A stretch of DNA of 64,000 nt from Methanocorpusculum petauri (GTDB lineage Archaea; Halobacteriota; Methanomicrobia; Methanomicrobiales; Methanocorpusculaceae), in NCBI RefSeq assembly GCF_026891975.1, contig NZ_JAPTGB010000013.1:1-64000 (forward strand). Reading direction: 5' to 3'. Below the pieces are notes generated by a model. It did not search any database and was not told the origin of the DNA. It saw only the letters and a program-made list of their open reading frames with translations. Made by a program: the position numbers and the translations under genes. Positions 15,737 to 25,575 of the stretch are shown here, one piece after another (the first letter of the stretch is position 1; every line of letters begins with the position of its first letter).

Positions 15737-18700
15737 ATGCGATGTAATTTTCAATGCAGATCACATTCTGATCAGAGTTATGAATACTCATGGAGCGGGC
15801 TTGTGGTCCTTCTGTTGTTTGCTCTGATGTTCTGCGGTCTGGTATCTGTGGTATCCGCAGCAGAACCCTGGGATGGATCATCGGTAAACCTGACATGGTA
15901 CGAGGACGAACGGGCAGCGGGGCACGGCTCCGCGACAAACCCGTTCTGCATCTATGACGCCGATAGTTTTGCCGCGTTTGCACGGAAAGTGAACACAGGA
16001 ACGGATTTTAAGGACGAGAAGATCATCCTGTGTGCAGATATAGATCTGGGAAACGAAAAGTGGGAACCTATTGGTTCGAAGTCAGAAACGCAGTTTCGCG
16101 GTTCCTTTGACGGTACCAATCATATCATAACCAACCTGTATGTGAAACACGATAATCTGTATGGTCACGCGTTTGCCGGTCTGTTTGGCTGTGTAGATCG
16201 CGGTACCATCCAAAATCTGGATCTGAACCGGGTTAATATCTCTGTACAAGCAAACCAAGTCTGCCATGTCGGAGGATTGGTTGGATATGCCTACCGTAGT
16301 AAGATATCTTCATGTTCAGTCAACGACGGGTACATAAAAGGAGTATCGACCACCGGGAACTGCTTCGTCGGAGGACTGGTTGGGATAATAGGAGGTGGAG
16401 GCGTGGACAGAGCAGTTGTAGGTTCCTATGCTGCAGTAGCGGTAATGGGAATAACTGAGAGGGGGACCGAGATGTGTTGCGGGGGGTTGATTGGCAAGAG
16501 CGGAGTCGACGTTTGGAACTGTTATGCCATTGGTAACGTGACCGGCCTACCATCCACAGCGTCCCCAAATGTCTATGCCGGCGGGTTGATAGGATCCATT
16601 GATCAGACCAGTGTGATTCAGGTCCGAAACAGTTACGCCGCCGGAAATGTGGTGATATTTTCCTCTCGTCTGAATAAGGACGTACGCGTTGGCGGGCTGG
16701 TAGGAAACTGGGTGGCCAATAACAGGATAGACAATTGTTTTGCGCTGAATCAAGCAATTGCAGGAGTGACGGGTAATCCCGGTACAGGGGGTGTGATGAA
16801 AGGGAGAATAGTACCCCTGGCCCATTCAGATTCAACCCTGAGCAACCTGTTTGCGGGACGATGGATGGTAGTTAATGTAAATGGTGCGCCGGGCTATCTA
16901 AGCACTGCAGCGAAGACCAAATCGGGTGCAAACGGAGAATCTGTCGCCCTGAACCCGAAGCTGTATCGCAATGAAGTATTTTTCCGTTCTGTAATCAATA
17001 CTGGTCAGTATCGGTCGGATTATGAGAAGTACTGGATGCTGTCTACCGCTGATCCCACCTATCCGTATCCGGTACTCAAAAATCGTCCTCAACCAGCGAT
17101 ACCCGGAACCGCGCTGATACCGTATTACAACGTTACCCTGGACACCGTGAGCAATGGATTTACCGGCCATATGACACGGACCCCGGATGATCCCCTTGGT
17201 GTTATGGATGGACGGAATGTCACGATACAAATCCATCCGGACATCGGAAGCAAATTTTCCAAACTTGTGGATAACAACGCGGATGTCACATCGCAGGTAC
17301 GTGCGAACCAAACGTATAGAATTCAGGACATCCAAAGTAATCACCGGCTCAGTGTCACCTTTGCTGAAGCACCAACCTATCCCCTAATGGTCATAAACGG
17401 CACGGCGGAAACTTCATCAGGTAAATTCTATGCCGGAGCGAACATCACTGTCACCGCGAACACCATTCCCAGGAAGGTATTTTCCCACTGGACAGCTGAG
17501 GGAATCACGCTGAGCGCGGAAAATCTCTCTGCTAAGAACTTCACCTTTGTAATGCCCAATCAGACGGTAACCCTTACCGCAACCTACACCGACGCCCCGA
17601 AGTTTTCCGTACAGGTCACCAACGGCACGCTTGTGGGTGGTAATACCTCTGGTCTGTTCTATGCCGGTGACCAGATCATCGCCATTGCGGATCTCTCCAA
17701 AGGTGACTTCTACAGATGGAATGTAACGGGTCTGAAGAATCTGCTGGACGAGGAGAAACGCCCGGTGTATCTTTTCACAATGCCGGAGAATAATGTCACG
17801 GTTGAGGCGATCTATAAGGGAGAGCTGAGTAAACACACGGTTACGGTCGTGAATGCCACTATTAGCGGACATACCGGGGATGTCGCCTCGCATTATCCCT
17901 ATGAGATGATAACGGTAACCGCAAAATCCATACCGGGCAAAACATTCTCCGGATGGAACGTAACCGGCCTTACACTGGATACGGATCAGCGGATGCAATC
18001 CACATTCTCGTTCAGGATGCCCCAGACGGATGTAGTCCTTGAAGCAACATATACGGATACCCCGAAGTTCACAGTTACGATCACCAACGGCACGTTTGCA
18101 GACGGCTCCACCTCCGGTCTGTTCTCTGCCGGAGATACCATCACTGTCACAGCGGATGTTCCTGTATTCGGTACTCTGTTCTCCAGATGGATCGTAACGG
18201 GTCTCATATCGGACACCTTCGATCTTACGCAGTCGCCGTTCACGTTTACCATGCCTGCGCAGAATGTGACGCTTGCAGCAGCATACGTGGAATCTCCGAA
18301 GTTTTCCGTACAGGTCACGAACGGCACGCTTGCGGACGGTTCCACCTCCGGTATGTTCTATGCCGGAGAAAACATTACCGTCACGGCGAATACCCCTCCC
18401 GGAACCGTATTCCTCAGATGGTTCGGACACGGACTTCAAGTGGATCTCGCATCCCAGGCTCAGTCACCGTTCACGTTCACGATGCCTGCCCACAATGTGA
18501 CACTTGAAGCGCAATATGTCCCCAAAATGACATACACTGTTGTGGTTTTAGACGGAATCATTTCCGACACCAACGGGAGTACATTTGGGAATTATTACCC
18601 GGGCGAAACAGTCACGGTCACTGCAAACCCGCCCGATAGTATCAATAAAATATTCTCTCACTGGACAGTTCAGGGACTCACTCTGCGTCCTAATCTGCTT

Positions 18701-20713
18701 GAATACTCCACCCTGACATTCACGATGCCGCGTGGTTCTGTGGTGATAAGTGCAACGTACGTGGAAGCTCCGAAGTTTTCCGTACAGGTCACGAACGGCA
18801 CGCTTGTGGGTGGTGGGACCTCCGGCATGTTCTATGCAGGTGAAGAGATCACGGTTACCGCTGATGCCCCGTCAGTTGGTACTGCATTTTCCTGCTGGAA
18901 TGCGACCGGTGTTGTACTGGAAACCTCCCAGTGTATGCAGTCACCGATCACGTTTACCATGCCCGAACAGAACGTGACGCTTGCAGCGACGTATCGTGGT
19001 GCTGCACAGTTCTCTATTATGGTTATCAACGGGACTCTTGAGGACGACTCTGTCTCAGGCGCATTTTATGCGGGTGAAACGGTCACCGTTACCGCTGCCG
19101 CTCCGGCGGTTGGCAAAACCTTTACCGGGTGGAATGTGACCGGTGTTGTACTGGATAGTTCTCAACGTACCCATTCCCCACTCACGTTTACCATGCCTGC
19201 CAACGATGTGACTCTTGAAGCAACGTATGCCGCTGATGATCAGTACGCTGTTACAGTCTTAAGTGGCGGCACCATTTCCATGCCCGACGGAAATGTGAAT
19301 CACGGCATGTTCTATGCGGGTGAAGAGGTCACTCTCATTGCAGATCCTCCCTCCGTTGGTAAAAAATTCTCGCACTGGAAGGTACTCAGCAACCCCGGTT
19401 CTTTCAAACTCAGTTCTGCCGTACTTGCAAACTCTTCCCTGACGTTCACGATGCCGCGTGGTTCTGTGGTGATAAGTGCAACGTACGTGGAATCTCCGAA
19501 GTTTTCCGTACAGGTCACCAACGGCACGCTTGTGGATGGTGGGACCTCCGGCATGTTCTATGCTGGAGAAAACATTACTGTCACGGCGAATACCACCGTC
19601 GGGAAATCATTCTTTGAATGGATCGTTACCGGTCTCACGCTGGGGACAGAGGAACGGAACTCGTCTCAGATAATCTTCACGATGCCGGAAAATGATGTAA
19701 CACTTGATGCAACGTACATAGATTCCATGGTCGTTGATCCGAGCACCCCTACCGCGACCGAATCTCCGACCCCTACCGCGACCGAGTCTCCAACACCTAC
19801 CGAGACCGAGTCTCCGACTCCTACCGCGACCGAATCTCCGACCCCTACTGCGACCGAGTCTCCGACCCCCACTGAGACTGAGTCTCCGACCCCCACTGCG
19901 ACCGAGTCTCCGACTCCTACCGCGACCGAATCTCCGACTCCAACTGCGACCGAGTCTCCGACTCCTACCGCGACCGAATCTCCAACCCCTACCGAGACCG
20001 AATCTCCAACACCTACCTCGACCGAGTCTCCGACTCCAACTGCGACCGAGTCTCCAACACCTACCTCGACCGAGTCTCCAACACCTACCTCGACCGAGTC
20101 TCCAACACCTACCTCGACCGAGTCTCCGACTCCTACCTCGACCGAGTCTCCGACTCCTACCGTGACTGTGTCGCCAACACCTACCGTGACTGTGTCGCCA
20201 ACACCTACCAGTACCAGCAATGTTCTCCCGATCGCAACTGGTGCTGCCACCCCCTCTGCCACACGTACAACTGCCGGAGGATCCGGGTCAGGCAACATGA
20301 ACAATGCTTTCCGTGTCCTCTTTGACACCCAGGGAGGTACTTTCATTCCCCCGCAGACCTCTCTCTCGTATGGGGATGTTGTTACTCGTCCCCCCTCTCC
20401 CGAAAAGAACGGATACATCTTTGCAGGATGGTATCAGGATCAGGACTGTACCAAACGATGGAATTTTGCGGCTTTCCTCCCCGGTGACCTGACATTGTAC
20501 GCCAAATGGATTAAGATCTCCACCGCAACTACAACAGCAACATCCGCAGCCAAACTCACCGGAACTCTCACCGTCACCCAGACCACTGTTGCAACCGCGA
20601 CACCGATGGAAACACAATCAACACGTTCCCCGCTCAAACAGATCCCTGTTCCTCTTGCCGGAGTTCTGGTCGGTCTTCTTGCAGCAGGAATACTTGTACA
20701 GAGGAGATCCTAA
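15737..20713 (+). CDS. Giant surface protein: GLUG motifs, ten InlB-like repeats, Thr/Pro stalk, C-terminal anchor
   Basis: I start at the ATG at 15737 because of the TATA box at 15701-15710; an in-frame ATG at 15692 would add 15 residues. The 1658-aa protein has a signal segment at about residues 20-42 (VVLLLFALMFCGLVSVVSA), a region with GLUG motifs (GGLVG/GGLIG, about 150-350), ten divergent InlB B-type repeats of 74-86 residues (about 545-1331), a TESPTPT repeat stalk (1335-1495), one Flg_new repeat (1524-1593) and a C-terminal hydrophobic helix followed by QRRS. The layout fits an exposed adhesin-like protein anchored by its C-terminus. The last segment resembles archaeosortase-type sorting signals, but no PGF motif is seen. 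Confidence 0.9.
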   Translation: MRCNFQCRSHSDQSYEYSWSGLVVLLLFALMFCGLVSVVSAAEPWDGSSVNLTWYEDERAAGHGSATNPFCIYDADSFAAFARKVNTGTDFKDEKIILCADIDLGNEKWEPIGSKSETQFRGSFDGTNHIITNLYVKHDNLYGHAFAGLFGCVDRGTIQNLDLNRVNISVQANQVCHVGGLVGYAYRSKISSCSVNDGYIKGVSTTGNCFVGGLVGIIGGGGVDRAVVGSYAAVAVMGITERGTEMCCGGLIGKSGVDVWNCYAIGNVTGLPSTASPNVYAGGLIGSIDQTSVIQVRNSYAAGNVVIFSSRLNKDVRVGGLVGNWVANNRIDNCFALNQAIAGVTGNPGTGGVMKGRIVPLAHSDSTLSNLFAGRWMVVNVNGAPGYLSTAAKTKSGANGESVALNPKLYRNEVFFRSVINTGQYRSDYEKYWMLSTADPTYPYPVLKNRPQPAIPGTALIPYYNVTLDTVSNGFTGHMTRTPDDPLGVMDGRNVTIQIHPDIGSKFSKLVDNNADVTSQVRANQTYRIQDIQSNHRLSVTFAEAPTYPLMVINGTAETSSGKFYAGANITVTANTIPRKVFSHWTAEGITLSAENLSAKNFTFVMPNQTVTLTATYTDAPKFSVQVTNGTLVGGNTSGLFYAGDQIIAIADLSKGDFYRWNVTGLKNLLDEEKRPVYLFTMPENNVTVEAIYKGELSKHTVTVVNATISGHTGDVASHYPYEMITVTAKSIPGKTFSGWNVTGLTLDTDQRMQSTFSFRMPQTDVVLEATYTDTPKFTVTITNGTFADGSTSGLFSAGDTITVTADVPVFGTLFSRWIVTGLISDTFDLTQSPFTFTMPAQNVTLAAAYVESPKFSVQVTNGTLADGSTSGMFYAGENITVTANTPPGTVFLRWFGHGLQVDLASQAQSPFTFTMPAHNVTLEAQYVPKMTYTVVVLDGIISDTNGSTFGNYYPGETVTVTANPPDSINKIFSHWTVQGLTLRPNLLEYSTLTFTMPRGSVVISATYVEAPKFSVQVTNGTLVGGGTSGMFYAGEEITVTADAPSVGTAFSCWNATGVVLETSQCMQSPITFTMPEQNVTLAATYRGAAQFSIMVINGTLEDDSVSGAFYAGETVTVTAAAPAVGKTFTGWNVTGVVLDSSQRTHSPLTFTMPANDVTLEATYAADDQYAVTVLSGGTISMPDGNVNHGMFYAGEEVTLIADPPSVGKKFSHWKVLSNPGSFKLSSAVLANSSLTFTMPRGSVVISATYVESPKFSVQVTNGTLVDGGTSGMFYAGENITVTANTTVGKSFFEWIVTGLTLGTEERNSSQIIFTMPENDVTLDATYIDSMVVDPSTPTATESPTPTATESPTPTETESPTPTATESPTPTATESPTPTETESPTPTATESPTPTATESPTPTATESPTPTATESPTPTETESPTPTSTESPTPTATESPTPTSTESPTPTSTESPTPTSTESPTPTSTESPTPTVTVSPTPTVTVSPTPTSTSNVLPIATGAATPSATRTTAGGSGSGNMNNAFRVLFDTQGGTFIPPQTSLSYGDVVTRPPSPEKNGYIFAGWYQDQDCTKRWNFAAFLPGDLTLYAKWIKISTATTTATSAAKLTGTLTVTQTTVATATPMETQSTRSPLKQIPVPLAGVLVGLLAAGILVQRRS
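17372..19731 (+). repeat. Ten in-frame InlB-like protein repeats
   Basis: Each unit reads roughly VTNGT-x-SG-FYAGE-ITVTA-x-F-W-VTG-x-FTMP-NVTLEATY. Units 4, 5, 7 and 10 share nearly identical DNA around KFSVQVTNGTL, and units 6 and 9 share MPRGSVVISATYVE, a sign of recent unit duplication or gene conversion. Confidence 0.85.
19740..20215 (+). repeat. TESPTPT tandem repeat encoding a Thr/Pro stalk
   Basis: About twenty 24-base units encode the octapeptide TESPTPTA, with E or S in place of A and a final V/T variant. Synonymous third positions differ from unit to unit, so the peptide rather than the DNA seems preserved. The many Thr/Ser sites suggest heavy O-glycosylation of a wall-spanning stalk. 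The opposite strand is also open for 250 codons, as an artefact. Confidence 0.9.
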
Positions 20714-20944
20714 TCCAATTTTTTCCGGATTCATTTTTCGGGGAGGCAGCACAGCCAGAGGCACAGGGTATGCCTAAATTGCAAACGGAACAACTGGACA
20801 CATCACTACAGAATTCATACCACACAAACATTTGGATGGACTCCAAAGCCTCATTCACTAAAATTCATCCCGTAGCAATACACACTCCGGACATACCCGC
20901 CGAAACTGGATATATGTAACCTGAACTGAATCGTGGACCCCTCA

Positions 20945-21304
20945 TCAGAGTTTACAGAGTTTACACTCCTGACTTCCGCAGGGAATATTATCAATCTTCC
21001 ATTTCAGGGCCCAGTATTTAATTCCCCGCACCACCTTCATCAGTTCAATCCCGCTCTCCGTCAGCGTGTACTCGGAACGTATCGGAACAACAGTTGCATC
21101 AATCGTTTTTGACACAATCCCTTCCGCCTCCAGCTCCTGTAACCGCTCGGAAAGAACCTTCGCCGTAATCTCCGGCAGCCGATCCTTCAGCTCTGAAAAC
21201 CTTCGGGTATAGTTATCCCCCTTAAACAGCTCAAGAATAATTAACAACGTCCATTTCTTCGTCAGATACCGGACGGTCAGGTTCACGGTACAGAACTCAT
21301 CCAT
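20945..21304 (-). CDS. HxlR-family transcriptional regulator
   Basis: The 119-aa winged-helix protein has the HxlR pattern: KWTLLIILELFKGDNYTRRFSELKDRLPEITAKVLSERLQELEAEGI (residues 16-62), then an R-x-E-Y-x-LTESG wing. The C-terminus holds three Cys in CGSQECKLC, which could sense redox state or metal. Signals are unknown. It sits 62 bases downstream of the ABC exporter pair on the same strand, with a possible promoter in that gap, and may be an independent unit. Confidence 0.88.
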   Translation of the reverse strand: MDEFCTVNLTVRYLTKKWTLLIILELFKGDNYTRRFSELKDRLPEITAKVLSERLQELEAEGIVSKTIDATVVPIRSEYTLTESGIELMKVVRGIKYWALKWKIDNIPCGSQECKLCKL

Positions 21305-21366
21305 ACAAAAAGATGGGGCGTATACCCCTATCTACCTTCGTATCTTTTTGATACCAGATGTAAAAA

Positions 21367-23274
21367 TCATTCAAGCTCAAACGCACCCGTGTACAGCTGA
21401 TAGTACTTCCCTTTCTGTGCAATCAGTGTCTCATGATTGCCGCGTTCAATGACTCTGCCATTTTCCAAAACCAGAATCACGTCCGCATTGTGAATCGTCG
21501 AAAGCCGGTGGGCAATCACAAATACCGTTCTTCCTCTCATCAGCGAGTCCATACCCGCCTGCACAATCGCCTCCGTCCGGGTATCAATACTGGAAGTCGC
21601 CTCATCCAGAATCATCACCGGCGGGTTCGCCACCGCCGCCCGTGCAATTGAGAGCAGCTGCCGCTGTCCCTGCGACAAACTGCCGCCATCCCCTTCCAGC
21701 ATCGTCGCATACCCGTCCGGCAGCATGCGGATAAACTCATCCGCGTTCGCAAGCTTCGCTGCCGCATACACATCCTCATCGGTCGCATTCAGCTTCCCGT
21801 ACCGGATATTTTCCATCACAGTTCCGGTAAAGAGATTCGTATCCTGCAGAACCATCCCCAGTGACCACCGCAGATCACTCTTTTTTATTCTGGTCACATC
21901 AATGCCGTCATAGAGAATCTTCCCGGCATAAATATCATAGAACCGGTTAATGAGATTCGTGATCGTCGTCTTGCCCGCACCCGTCGCACCGACGAACGCC
22001 ACCTTCTGCCCCGGCTTTGCATACAGGGAGACATCGTGCAGAACCTCCTTTTCCGGCGTGTAGCCAAAACTCACCTGCGAAAACCGCACGTCTCCTTTCA
22101 GTTCTGTATAGACCGTGCCTGATTCGGTCTCCTCCTTCCATGCCCAGAGCGTCGTCTCGTCCAGTGTCTCCACCAGACCCCCCTCCTCCCGCCTCACATT
22201 CACCAGCCGGACAGTTCCCGCATCGTCTTCAACCGGCTCATCCATCAACTGGAAGATACGCTCTGCCCCGGCAAGCGCCATCACCACCGCACTGATCTGC
22301 TGGGACACCTGACTGACCGGCATCATAAAACTCCTGCTTAACAGCAGGAATGCCGCAATCGCCCCAAGTGTCAGACCGCCGACCCCAAGAAGTGCAAGTG
22401 CTCCGCCAAGGATTGCCACCAGCACATACTGGATGTTGCCGATGTTTGCCACCACCGGCATGAAAATATTGGCAAACGTGTTCGCCGACGTCGCATGACC
22501 GCACAGCTCTGTATTCATCGCATCAAACTCTGCCTTTGCCGTGCCCTCATGGCAGAACACCTTCACCACCTTCTGGCCTCCCATGATCTCCTCAATGTAG
22601 CCGTTCACTACACCAAGCGACTCCTGCTGCCGGATAAAGTACGTCGCACTCTTTGTGCCGATGTACTTGGTTACAAAGAACAGCACACCCACCATAAAGA
22701 GCACCAGAATTGTCAGATGCCCGCTCGTGTACACCATCGCCGCAAACACTACGACGATCGTCACTACAGACGAGAACACCTGCGGAATACTCTGCGAGAT
22801 CATCTGCCGCAGGGTATCTGTATCATTGGTGTAACGGCTCATCACATCACCGAAGGTGTGCGTATCAAAGTAGCTGACCGGCAGCTTCTGCATATGCGAA
22901 AACATCCGATCCCGGATTTTCTTCAGCATCCCCTGGGCAATGACTACCATCAACCTCGTATAGACAAATGTTGCTGCAACACCCGCAGCATAGATCACGG
23001 CCATGAAAAAAATTGCCGTGAGGAGTCCGGTAAACACCGGATATTCCATCCCGAGAAGCGGTGTGATGTACTCGTCTATAAGTACCTCCATAAACAGTGA
23101 ACTGACAACACCTGCAAGAGCACTGAGAACAATGCACACCAGAACAACGGCAAATCGTACCCGGTCCATACCCGTCAGGTAGCTGAACAGCCGCTTAACC
23201 GTCCTTCCTGCATCCTGCGGACCTCCTCCGGCAAACTGTCCCGGACGCACGTGTCTCCCTCCCATCGGCGGCAT
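21367..23274 (-). CDS. ABC exporter half-transporter (second gene)
   Basis: The 635-aa protein has a six-helix permease domain (about residues 40-340) fused to an ATPase with Walker A GATGAGKTT, signature LSQGQRQ and Walker B VMILDEATSS. It is of the multidrug/lipid exporter class and most likely forms a heterodimer with the product of 23274-25010. Its ATG overlaps the upstream stop (TAATG). An insert of about 30 residues before the ATPase (GLVETLDETTLWAWKEETESG region) is unusual. The substrate is unknown. Confidence 0.92.
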   Translation of the reverse strand: MPPMGGRHVRPGQFAGGGPQDAGRTVKRLFSYLTGMDRVRFAVVLVCIVLSALAGVVSSLFMEVLIDEYITPLLGMEYPVFTGLLTAIFFMAVIYAAGVAATFVYTRLMVVIAQGMLKKIRDRMFSHMQKLPVSYFDTHTFGDVMSRYTNDTDTLRQMISQSIPQVFSSVVTIVVVFAAMVYTSGHLTILVLFMVGVLFFVTKYIGTKSATYFIRQQESLGVVNGYIEEIMGGQKVVKVFCHEGTAKAEFDAMNTELCGHATSANTFANIFMPVVANIGNIQYVLVAILGGALALLGVGGLTLGAIAAFLLLSRSFMMPVSQVSQQISAVVMALAGAERIFQLMDEPVEDDAGTVRLVNVRREEGGLVETLDETTLWAWKEETESGTVYTELKGDVRFSQVSFGYTPEKEVLHDVSLYAKPGQKVAFVGATGAGKTTITNLINRFYDIYAGKILYDGIDVTRIKKSDLRWSLGMVLQDTNLFTGTVMENIRYGKLNATDEDVYAAAKLANADEFIRMLPDGYATMLEGDGGSLSQGQRQLLSIARAAVANPPVMILDEATSSIDTRTEAIVQAGMDSLMRGRTVFVIAHRLSTIHNADVILVLENGRVIERGNHETLIAQKGKYYQLYTGAFELE

Positions 23275-25010
23275 TACACATCATCCCCCTTCATCTGGGA
23301 ACGGTACATCTCCCGGTATATCGCATTGTTCTGCAGCAGTTCCTCATGGGTCCCCAAAGCACAGATGCGGCCCGCATCCATGACCAGGATCATGTCCGCA
23401 TCCTGTACCGACGCAATTCTCTGGGCGATAATGAGTTTCGTTGTCTCAGGAATCTCGGTTTTGAAGGCCTGCCGGATCTGTGCATCCGTTCTGGTATCAA
23501 CCGCGCTCGTTGAATCGTCCAAAATGAGAATTTTCGGTTTTCTCAGCAGTGCCCGTGCAATACAGAGCCGCTGCTTCTGGCCGCCGGAGAAGTTTGAACC
23601 TCCCTGCTCCACCCGTGTGTCGTACCTGTCCGGCAGTGTCCCGATGAACTCGTCCGCTTTTGCCATCCTGCATGCGCGGACAATCTCCTCCTCGGTCGCA
23701 TCGGGATTTCCCCACCGGAGATTGTCGCGAACGGTTCCTGAAAACAGCACATTTTTCTGCAGAACCATCGCAACCGCATCCCGCAGGGTATTGAGGTCAT
23801 ACTCCCGCACATCCACTCCGCCGACAAGGACCGTTCCTTTCGTAGTGTCATACAGTCGGGGTATCAGCTGAACCAGCGTTGACTTTGCACTTCCGGTACC
23901 GCCGAGAATACCGACCGTTTCACCTGCATGTATTTTCAGACTGATGTCCTTGAGAACTTCCCGATCGGTATCCTTTGTGTACCGGAATCCGACATCGCGG
24001 AACTCAACGTCGCCGTTTGCAACGGTGAAGATCGGATCCGCAGGGTTGGTTAAGTCCACCTCTTCATCCAGAACCTCCACAATTCTCCGGGATGATGCCT
24101 GCGCCATCGTGATCATCACAAAGACCATGGCAAGCATCATGAGACTCATCAGAATCTGCATGGAGTACGAGATCAGACTCACCAGCTCTCCGGTCGTCAG
24201 ACTTCCAAGAACGATGAACTGCGCCCCGAACCATGAGATGAGAAGAATACTTGCATAGACGACTGCCTGCATCAAAGGACTCGTGAATGCGAGGATCTTT
24301 TCCGCATGTGAGAAGTAGCCGTAGATGGAGGCTGAGACATTGCGGAACTTTTTAATCTCATAGTCTTCCCGGACATAGGACTTCACCACACGAATACCGC
24401 GAAGATTTTCCCGTACCACTTTGTTGAGAGAGTCGTATGTCTTGAACACCAGCTCAAACAACGGCTGGGCACGGGTAATGATCAGATACATCCCGATGCC
24501 GAGAAGCGGAAGCAGTACGAGAAAGATCAGCGACAGCTCTGCATGAATGCCGACCACCATCAGAAATGCGAAGACCAGCATCAGCGGACAACGGATGGCA
24601 ATTCTGATAATCATCTGGTACGCGTTCTGCACGTTGGTGACATCGGTTGTCATGCGGGTGATGAGACTTGCCGTTGAGTATTTGTCGATGTTTGCAAACG
24701 AAAAATTCTGAATGGTGTGGAAGAGATCATGCCGGAGATTTTTTGCAAATCCGGCGGACGCTGCTGCCGCGTACTTTCCCGCAAGCACGCCGAAAACAAG
24801 AGACATCACTGCAAACAACAGCAGAACAAGTCCGAGTTTTACGATGATGTTCATGTTGCCTGCGGTAATTCCGTCGTCGATGAGGCCTGCAAGAACCAAC
24901 GGAATCAGTATTTCCATAATGACCTCAAGCGTCACAAACCCCGGGGTAAGAATGCTGTCACGCCGGTACTCGCGGATGGAACCGGACAGTCGTTCAATGA
25001 CTCGGTTCAC
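23274..25010 (-). CDS. ABC exporter half-transporter (first gene)
   Basis: The 578-aa permease-ATPase fusion has Walker A GGTGSAKST, signature FSGGQKQR and Walker B ILILDDSTSAVD. Walker B has D instead of E at the catalytic base (LDDSTS), which suggests a degenerate site in a heterodimer where the partner keeps E (LDEATS), as in many heterodimeric exporters. The GTG start overlaps the MarR stop (GTGA). It is part of a marR-ABC-ABC operon, typical of drug-responsive efflux. Confidence 0.92.
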   Translation of the reverse strand: MNRVIERLSGSIREYRRDSILTPGFVTLEVIMEILIPLVLAGLIDDGITAGNMNIIVKLGLVLLLFAVMSLVFGVLAGKYAAAASAGFAKNLRHDLFHTIQNFSFANIDKYSTASLITRMTTDVTNVQNAYQMIIRIAIRCPLMLVFAFLMVVGIHAELSLIFLVLLPLLGIGMYLIITRAQPLFELVFKTYDSLNKVVRENLRGIRVVKSYVREDYEIKKFRNVSASIYGYFSHAEKILAFTSPLMQAVVYASILLISWFGAQFIVLGSLTTGELVSLISYSMQILMSLMMLAMVFVMITMAQASSRRIVEVLDEEVDLTNPADPIFTVANGDVEFRDVGFRYTKDTDREVLKDISLKIHAGETVGILGGTGSAKSTLVQLIPRLYDTTKGTVLVGGVDVREYDLNTLRDAVAMVLQKNVLFSGTVRDNLRWGNPDATEEEIVRACRMAKADEFIGTLPDRYDTRVEQGGSNFSGGQKQRLCIARALLRKPKILILDDSTSAVDTRTDAQIRQAFKTEIPETTKLIIAQRIASVQDADMILVMDAGRICALGTHEELLQNNAIYREMYRSQMKGDDV

Positions 25011-25447
25011 GTTTCACATCCACTGAGATTGTTCCGCATCTTCTCGGCAACCGAGCAGAAGAGATCCACCTCCTCTCTGGTGAGACCGTGTATCAGTTGT
25101 GTATTGATCTGTTCAAATTTTTCTTCGATGCGGCGGTTAATGTCCAGTGCTTTCCGGGTGGGGACGAGTTTTTTCAGCCGGGCGTCATATGGTACCGGTT
25201 CGCGGATGATGAGGCCGTTTTTTTCCATGAGCTGAAGCATGCCGGTTGCCGTTGAGCGGCGGATGGAGAGTTGTGCTTCTATATCCTTCTGGAAAATGTC
25301 ATGATTGGGATTGCGGCAGAGGTAACTGATGATCCAGCCGTGCATGCCGGTCATGCCGCGGCAGTCGCAGAAGCAGTCGGAGTTCTGCAGCGTTCGTTTG
25401 ATGGTATTGGTGAGTATTTTTATCTGAATAATGACCTGTTGCTCCAT
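25007..25447 (-). CDS. MarR-family regulator of the ABC exporter operon
   Basis: The 146-aa winged-helix protein has HDIFQKDIEAQLSIRRSTATGMLQLMEKNGLI (about residues 52-83) as the HTH, and a wing with REPVPYDARLKKLVPT. The N-terminus holds a CFCDCRG cluster of three Cys that could respond to redox or metal. It is the first gene of the operon. A perfect 7-bp inverted repeat next to its start is a good candidate for autoregulation. Confidence 0.9.
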   Translation of the reverse strand: MEQQVIIQIKILTNTIKRTLQNSDCFCDCRGMTGMHGWIISYLCRNPNHDIFQKDIEAQLSIRRSTATGMLQLMEKNGLIIREPVPYDARLKKLVPTRKALDINRRIEEKFEQINTQLIHGLTREEVDLFCSVAEKMRNNLSGCET

Positions 25448-25455
25448 ACTTCACC

Positions 25456-25475
25456 TTTGTTAGGGAGCTAACAAA
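25456..25475 (-). promoter_or_regulatory. Likely MarR operator
   Basis: TTTGTTA-N6-TAACAAA is a perfect palindrome 9 bases upstream of the marR ATG. On the minus strand it directly follows a TATA-like AAGATATTTAT, so bound MarR would block initiation. Confidence 0.6.
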
Positions 25476-25575
25476 TAAATATCTTTCTTCCATGGTATGG
25501 TTTTGGAAACTTTTTCCTATATCACTAAGTGTGAATAATATACTTACTATCTAAAAGTAATAAAAGGTGAAATCC

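Noticed and set aside
19666-20418. Minus-strand 250-codon frame rich in VGVGDSV
   Set aside because: It is the antisense reading of the TESPTPT repeat of the surface-protein gene.
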